64,000 bases of DNA from Acidobacteriota bacterium (GTDB lineage Bacteria; Acidobacteriota; Terriglobia; UBA7540). Both the position numbers and the translations under genes were made by a program. Below the pieces are notes generated by a model. That model saw only the letters and a program-made list of their open reading frames with translations, was not told the DNA's origin and searched no databases. The stretch's first letter is position 1. Each line of letters starts with the position of its first letter. Location of the stretch: the NCBI GenBank assembly GCA_021817045.1, contig JAKAWG010000010.1, forward strand, positions 1 to 64,000, in the 5' to 3' direction. Positions 61,497 through 64,000 of this stretch are shown here, piece by piece.

Positions 61497-62579
61497 ATGA
61501 TGCTCGGGGCGAAAGCGGCGGATTCGGTTACGAAATTTGACGAGCGGCTTATGACGCTTGTCGAGGCGATGACCACACAGGCGGCGATCGCGCAAACGCC
61601 GAAGGGGTTGCTGTGGGCGCTGAACAAGGCCAGGCTTTATCGGTACGTGCCGGTGCGGCCTGCCGGACAGCGGCATCCGGTTCCTCTCCTGCTTGTCTTT
61701 GCACTGATGAACCGGCCTTACATTATGGATCTGCGGCCGGGTCACAGCTTCGTAGAGTTCATGCTCGGCCGCGGCTACGATGTTTACCTGCTCGATTGGG
61801 GAGTTCCCGGCCCGGAAGACAAGAACCTGAAGTTCGATGATTACACTCTCGACTATCTGCCGCGCGCCATCCGGAAAATGAAAGCCGTGAGCGGCGCGGA
61901 AGAGTTCAGCTTGCTGGGCTGGTGCATCGGGGCAATTCTGGTGACGGTCTACGCGGCTTTGCGTCCGGACGCCGGCCTGCGTAACCTGTTGCTGCTGACG
62001 GCGCCGCTGGACTTCTCGAAACCAGAAAAGATTACGTTCGCACATTGGGTGGGCGAGCGTTACTTCGACGTTAACAAGGTGCTCGCCGCATTTGGCAACA
62101 TGCCCGGCGAGATGATCGATTACGGCGCCAAGGCGCTGAAACCTGTGGAGAATTACATCGGAAACTATGTGAAGCTTTGCGACAGCCTGGAAAATCCCAA
62201 AGCGGTTGAATCCTGGCACGCGATGAACACCTGGGTGACGGACAACATCCCGATGGCCGGCGCTACCTTCCGGCAGTTGATTGTGGATCTCTACCGCAAC
62301 GACCGCCTCATGAAAGGAACCTGGATGATCCGGGGCGAGCGCGTGGATGTGAGCCACATCCGCGCCAATCTGTTCACCCTGATCGCCGAGGCTGATCACA
62401 TCACGCCTCCGTGCCAATCCGAAACCATCAACGAACGGGTCGAAAGCAAGGACAAAGAGCTTTTGCGCATTCCCGGCGGCCACATCGGCATTATGGCCGG
62501 GAGCGCAGCGGCAAAGACCACTTGGCCGCGTATCGATCAATGGCTGTCGGCACGCTCGCGGAAACTACCCCGCCGGTGA
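61497..62579 (+). CDS. phaC: Class III polyhydroxyalkanoate synthase, catalytic subunit
   Basis: Polymerises (R)-3-hydroxyacyl-CoA into PHA. An alpha/beta-hydrolase fold with a Cys nucleophile: lipase-like box GWCIGA with Cys143, Asp300 in EADHITPP, and His329 in PGGHIGIM. Other family features are LMNRPYIMDLRPGHSFVEFML and DVYLLDWGVPGPED. The length of 360 residues fits class III or IV (PhaC about 355-365) rather than the ~590-residue class I. The PhaE-like gene just upstream and the absence of a PhaR-type class IV subunit point to class III. Two adjacent ATGs (61497, 61500) are possible starts. Confidence 0.93.
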   Translation: MMLGAKAADSVTKFDERLMTLVEAMTTQAAIAQTPKGLLWALNKARLYRYVPVRPAGQRHPVPLLLVFALMNRPYIMDLRPGHSFVEFMLGRGYDVYLLDWGVPGPEDKNLKFDDYTLDYLPRAIRKMKAVSGAEEFSLLGWCIGAILVTVYAALRPDAGLRNLLLLTAPLDFSKPEKITFAHWVGERYFDVNKVLAAFGNMPGEMIDYGAKALKPVENYIGNYVKLCDSLENPKAVESWHAMNTWVTDNIPMAGATFRQLIVDLYRNDRLMKGTWMIRGERVDVSHIRANLFTLIAEADHITPPCQSETINERVESKDKELLRIPGGHIGIMAGSAAAKTTWPRIDQWLSARSRKLPRR

Positions 62580-62661
62580 CGTGAGTGCATTGCCGGGTGT
62601 GACGTCGCCGGGGGTTTCGCCATCGGCGGGGAAACAGCCGAAGCAGTCGCGGAGGGGTGCT

Positions 62662-63477
62662 ATGGAAATCAAAAATGGAGTCGGAGTAGTGACAGGAGCG
62701 GCGAGCGGTATTGGCCGCGCGGTCGCCAATGAATTAGCCCGCCGGGGTGCCAAGGCGATCGCGTTGGTTGACCGCTCGGAAGCGGTGATAGAGACGGCCG
62801 ACCAGATCAAGCACCTTGGCCACACAGAGCTTCAGCCCTTCGTGGGCGACACCACGAGTGCTGAGTTTCGCAAGCATGTTTTCGATAGAGTGTGCGGCCA
62901 ATACGATGACGTGAATTTTTGCGTTCCGGCCGCAGGGATCACGCGCGACGCGCTCGCCGTGAAAATCAACCGCGAGACAGGCGAGCCGGACATCTATCCC
63001 TCGGATACGTTTCGTCTGGTCATCGAAGTCGACCTCGTCGCGCCCGTCTATTGGGCGCTCGAAACCGTAGCGCGGATTGCAAAGTCGCGCAAACGGCGAA
63101 ATCTGCGGCGTTGGGAGCCCGAAGAGGGAATGCAGGGAGCGATTGTCCTTGTCAGCTCTGTTTCGAGCAATGGAGTTAAAGGCCAGATCGCCTATGCCGC
63201 CGCGAAAGCGGGCTTGGATGGAGCTGCCGCGACCCTCTCTAAAGAGGCAATCTTTTATGGCGTGCGCTGCGCCGTCATTCACCCCGGGTTTACAGACACA
63301 CCGATGGTTAGGGTGCTTGGCGACGAATACATCAGCACTCACATCCTGCCGGATACGCAACTCAGGCGCTTGATCCGGCCGGAAGAAATCGCCGATGCCA
63401 TCTGCTTCATGATTTCGAATTCGGCGGTGAGCGGAGAACTATGGGCCGATGCCGGCTGGCATCCGTCAGCGGCCTAG
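62662..63477 (+). CDS. Short-chain dehydrogenase/reductase in PHA locus (271 aa)
   Basis: The nucleotide loop VVTGAASGIGRAVANELA and catalytic Ser/Tyr/Lys (LVSSVSSNGVKGQIAYAAAKAG) are complete, as is HPGFTDTPMV. An extra segment of about 30 residues (INRETGEPDIYPSDTF ... AKSRKRRNLRRWEPEEGMQG) interrupts the usual core, so it is not a standard PhaB. Possible roles are 3-hydroxybutyrate dehydrogenase-type turnover of PHA monomers or an unrelated alcohol. GGAGGGG lies just before the ATG at 62662; the GTG at 62581 would abut the phaC stop but has no such site. Confidence 0.75.
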   Translation: MEIKNGVGVVTGAASGIGRAVANELARRGAKAIALVDRSEAVIETADQIKHLGHTELQPFVGDTTSAEFRKHVFDRVCGQYDDVNFCVPAAGITRDALAVKINRETGEPDIYPSDTFRLVIEVDLVAPVYWALETVARIAKSRKRRNLRRWEPEEGMQGAIVLVSSVSSNGVKGQIAYAAAKAGLDGAAATLSKEAIFYGVRCAVIHPGFTDTPMVRVLGDEYISTHILPDTQLRRLIRPEEIADAICFMISNSAVSGELWADAGWHPSAA

Positions 63478-63565
63478 CGCGCAACGAAAGGTTTGAATTC
63501 GGCCACGCTTCATCTCGAACAGTTTGTCGAAAAATCCTTGGAAAGTGTCATTTTGAGGCGTGAGG

Positions 63566-64000
63566 CTAGAAGTCTGTCAGGCCGCCTGGCGGAAGTGACA
63601 TGCGCAGGGCGTTCAACACTGCCAAGAGGTCGATGATCTCCTGCGCCACGGCGCCGGAAACCGGAGGGAGGAAACCGGCGGCTGCGAAGAACATTCCCAA
63701 AATGCTGAGCGCCATACCGCCCACGGCGCTCTCGAGCGCAATGCCACGCATTCTGCGCCCGATGTGCATGAGCTCGTCAACTTTATTCAGCGACTGTTCC
63801 ATAATGACCACGTCCGCAGCCTCGGCGGTCACGTCGCTGTTGGTGCCGAAAGCAACGCCAACCGTGGCGGCGAGCAAGGCAGGCGCGTCATTAATCCCGT
63901 CGCCGACAAAGAGCGTCTCTGCGTGTTGTCTCGCCTCGCGCACCATGGCAACTTTTTCTTCCGGGCTCGTCCCCGCGTGAATTTCGCTGATCCCGACTGA
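63566..64000 (-). CDS. Heavy-metal P1B-type ATPase, C-terminal part (cut by window edge)
   Basis: Only the last ~145 residues are in the window; the gene continues beyond base 64000. The hinge motif [21 protein letters not shown] is complete, preceded by [16 protein letters not shown], and two final membrane helices follow ([36 protein letters not shown]). These mark the P-domain end and last helices of a metal-exporting ATPase, probably Cu/Zn/Cd type; the specificity-defining CPC or similar motif is outside the window. Convergent with the SDR gene. Confidence 0.9.
   Translation of the reverse strand, partial: SVGISEIHAGTSPEEKVAMVREARQHAETLFVGDGINDAPALLAATVGVAFGTNSDVTAEAADVVIMEQSLNKVDELMHIGRRMRGIALESAVGGMALSILGMFFAAAGFLPPVSGAVAQEIIDLLAVLNALRMSLPPGGLTDF

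Noticed and set aside
1..64000. CRISPR array, prophage, IS element, rRNA or tRNA genes
   Set aside because: I saw no regularly spaced repeats, transposase or phage genes, and no tRNA- or rRNA-like sequence other than the tRNA-like part of tmRNA.

Overview
The window is a GC-rich bacterial chromosome segment that looks like Acidobacteriota, probably a soil Terriglobia-type genome. This rests on gene content: large CXXCH/HEAT-repeat proteins, tandem Tat-exported CRTAC1 proteins, a carboxypeptidase-regulatory TonB receptor, a PEP-CTERM protein, a split glycine dehydrogenase, and many short palindromic intergenic repeats. No 16S gene, tRNA, prophage, transposase or CRISPR array was found. The one stable RNA recognised is tmRNA (43170-43541, minus), with tag ANTQFALAA.

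Layout. 0.2-2.0 kb: a small coiled-coil protein and zwf. 2.5-13.3 kb: two giant paralogous c-type cytochrome/HEAT proteins (minus), divergent from a b561-like membrane protein and a YceI-like protein (plus), possibly one redox module. 13.5-14.5 kb: a secreted esterase-like hydrolase. 14.6-22.5 kb: a minus-strand trehalose-to-alpha-glucan (GlgE) locus (glgE, treS, a glycosyltransferase, an MscS/CmpX-like membrane protein, maltokinase). 22.6-28.0 kb: a small secreted protein, a PEP-CTERM protein, rpmE, thyX and a rhomboid-TPR protease. 28.2-35.2 kb: a GH36/27-like alpha-galactosidase and gcvT-gcvH-gcvPA-gcvPB. 35.4-43.1 kb: an NCS1 permease, a zinc-ribbon protein, a Tat-exported six-hairpin glycosidase-like protein, purM and a zinc alcohol dehydrogenase.

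43.6-57.4 kb is a minus-strand block of cell-envelope genes: OPT transporter, TonB-dependent receptor, membrane-anchored pentaheme cytochrome-TPR protein, outer-membrane barrel protein, TlpA-like thioredoxin and two Tat-exported CRTAC1 proteins. It resembles an uncharacterised envelope redox or uptake system. 57.8-63.5 kb is a polyhydroxyalkanoate locus: thiolase, phaB, phaR (opposite strand), a phasin-like gene, a very short PhaE-like gene, class III phaC and an SDR. A strong promoter ahead of the phasin gene carries a palindrome matching the published PhaR site CTGC-N3-GCAG. The right edge cuts a heavy-metal P1B-ATPase.

The least expected signals are: (1) a ~173-nt element found twice, in the same orientation and just ahead of the start codons of two unrelated exported-protein genes (23069-23240 minus; 37772-37945 plus), which may be a new leader RNA or shared promoter/operator; (2) palindromic intergenic repeats lying in frame inside maltokinase and the multiheme cytochrome; (3) the cytochrome/HEAT and CRTAC1/TlpA/TonB clusters. 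All similarities between copies were judged by eye.
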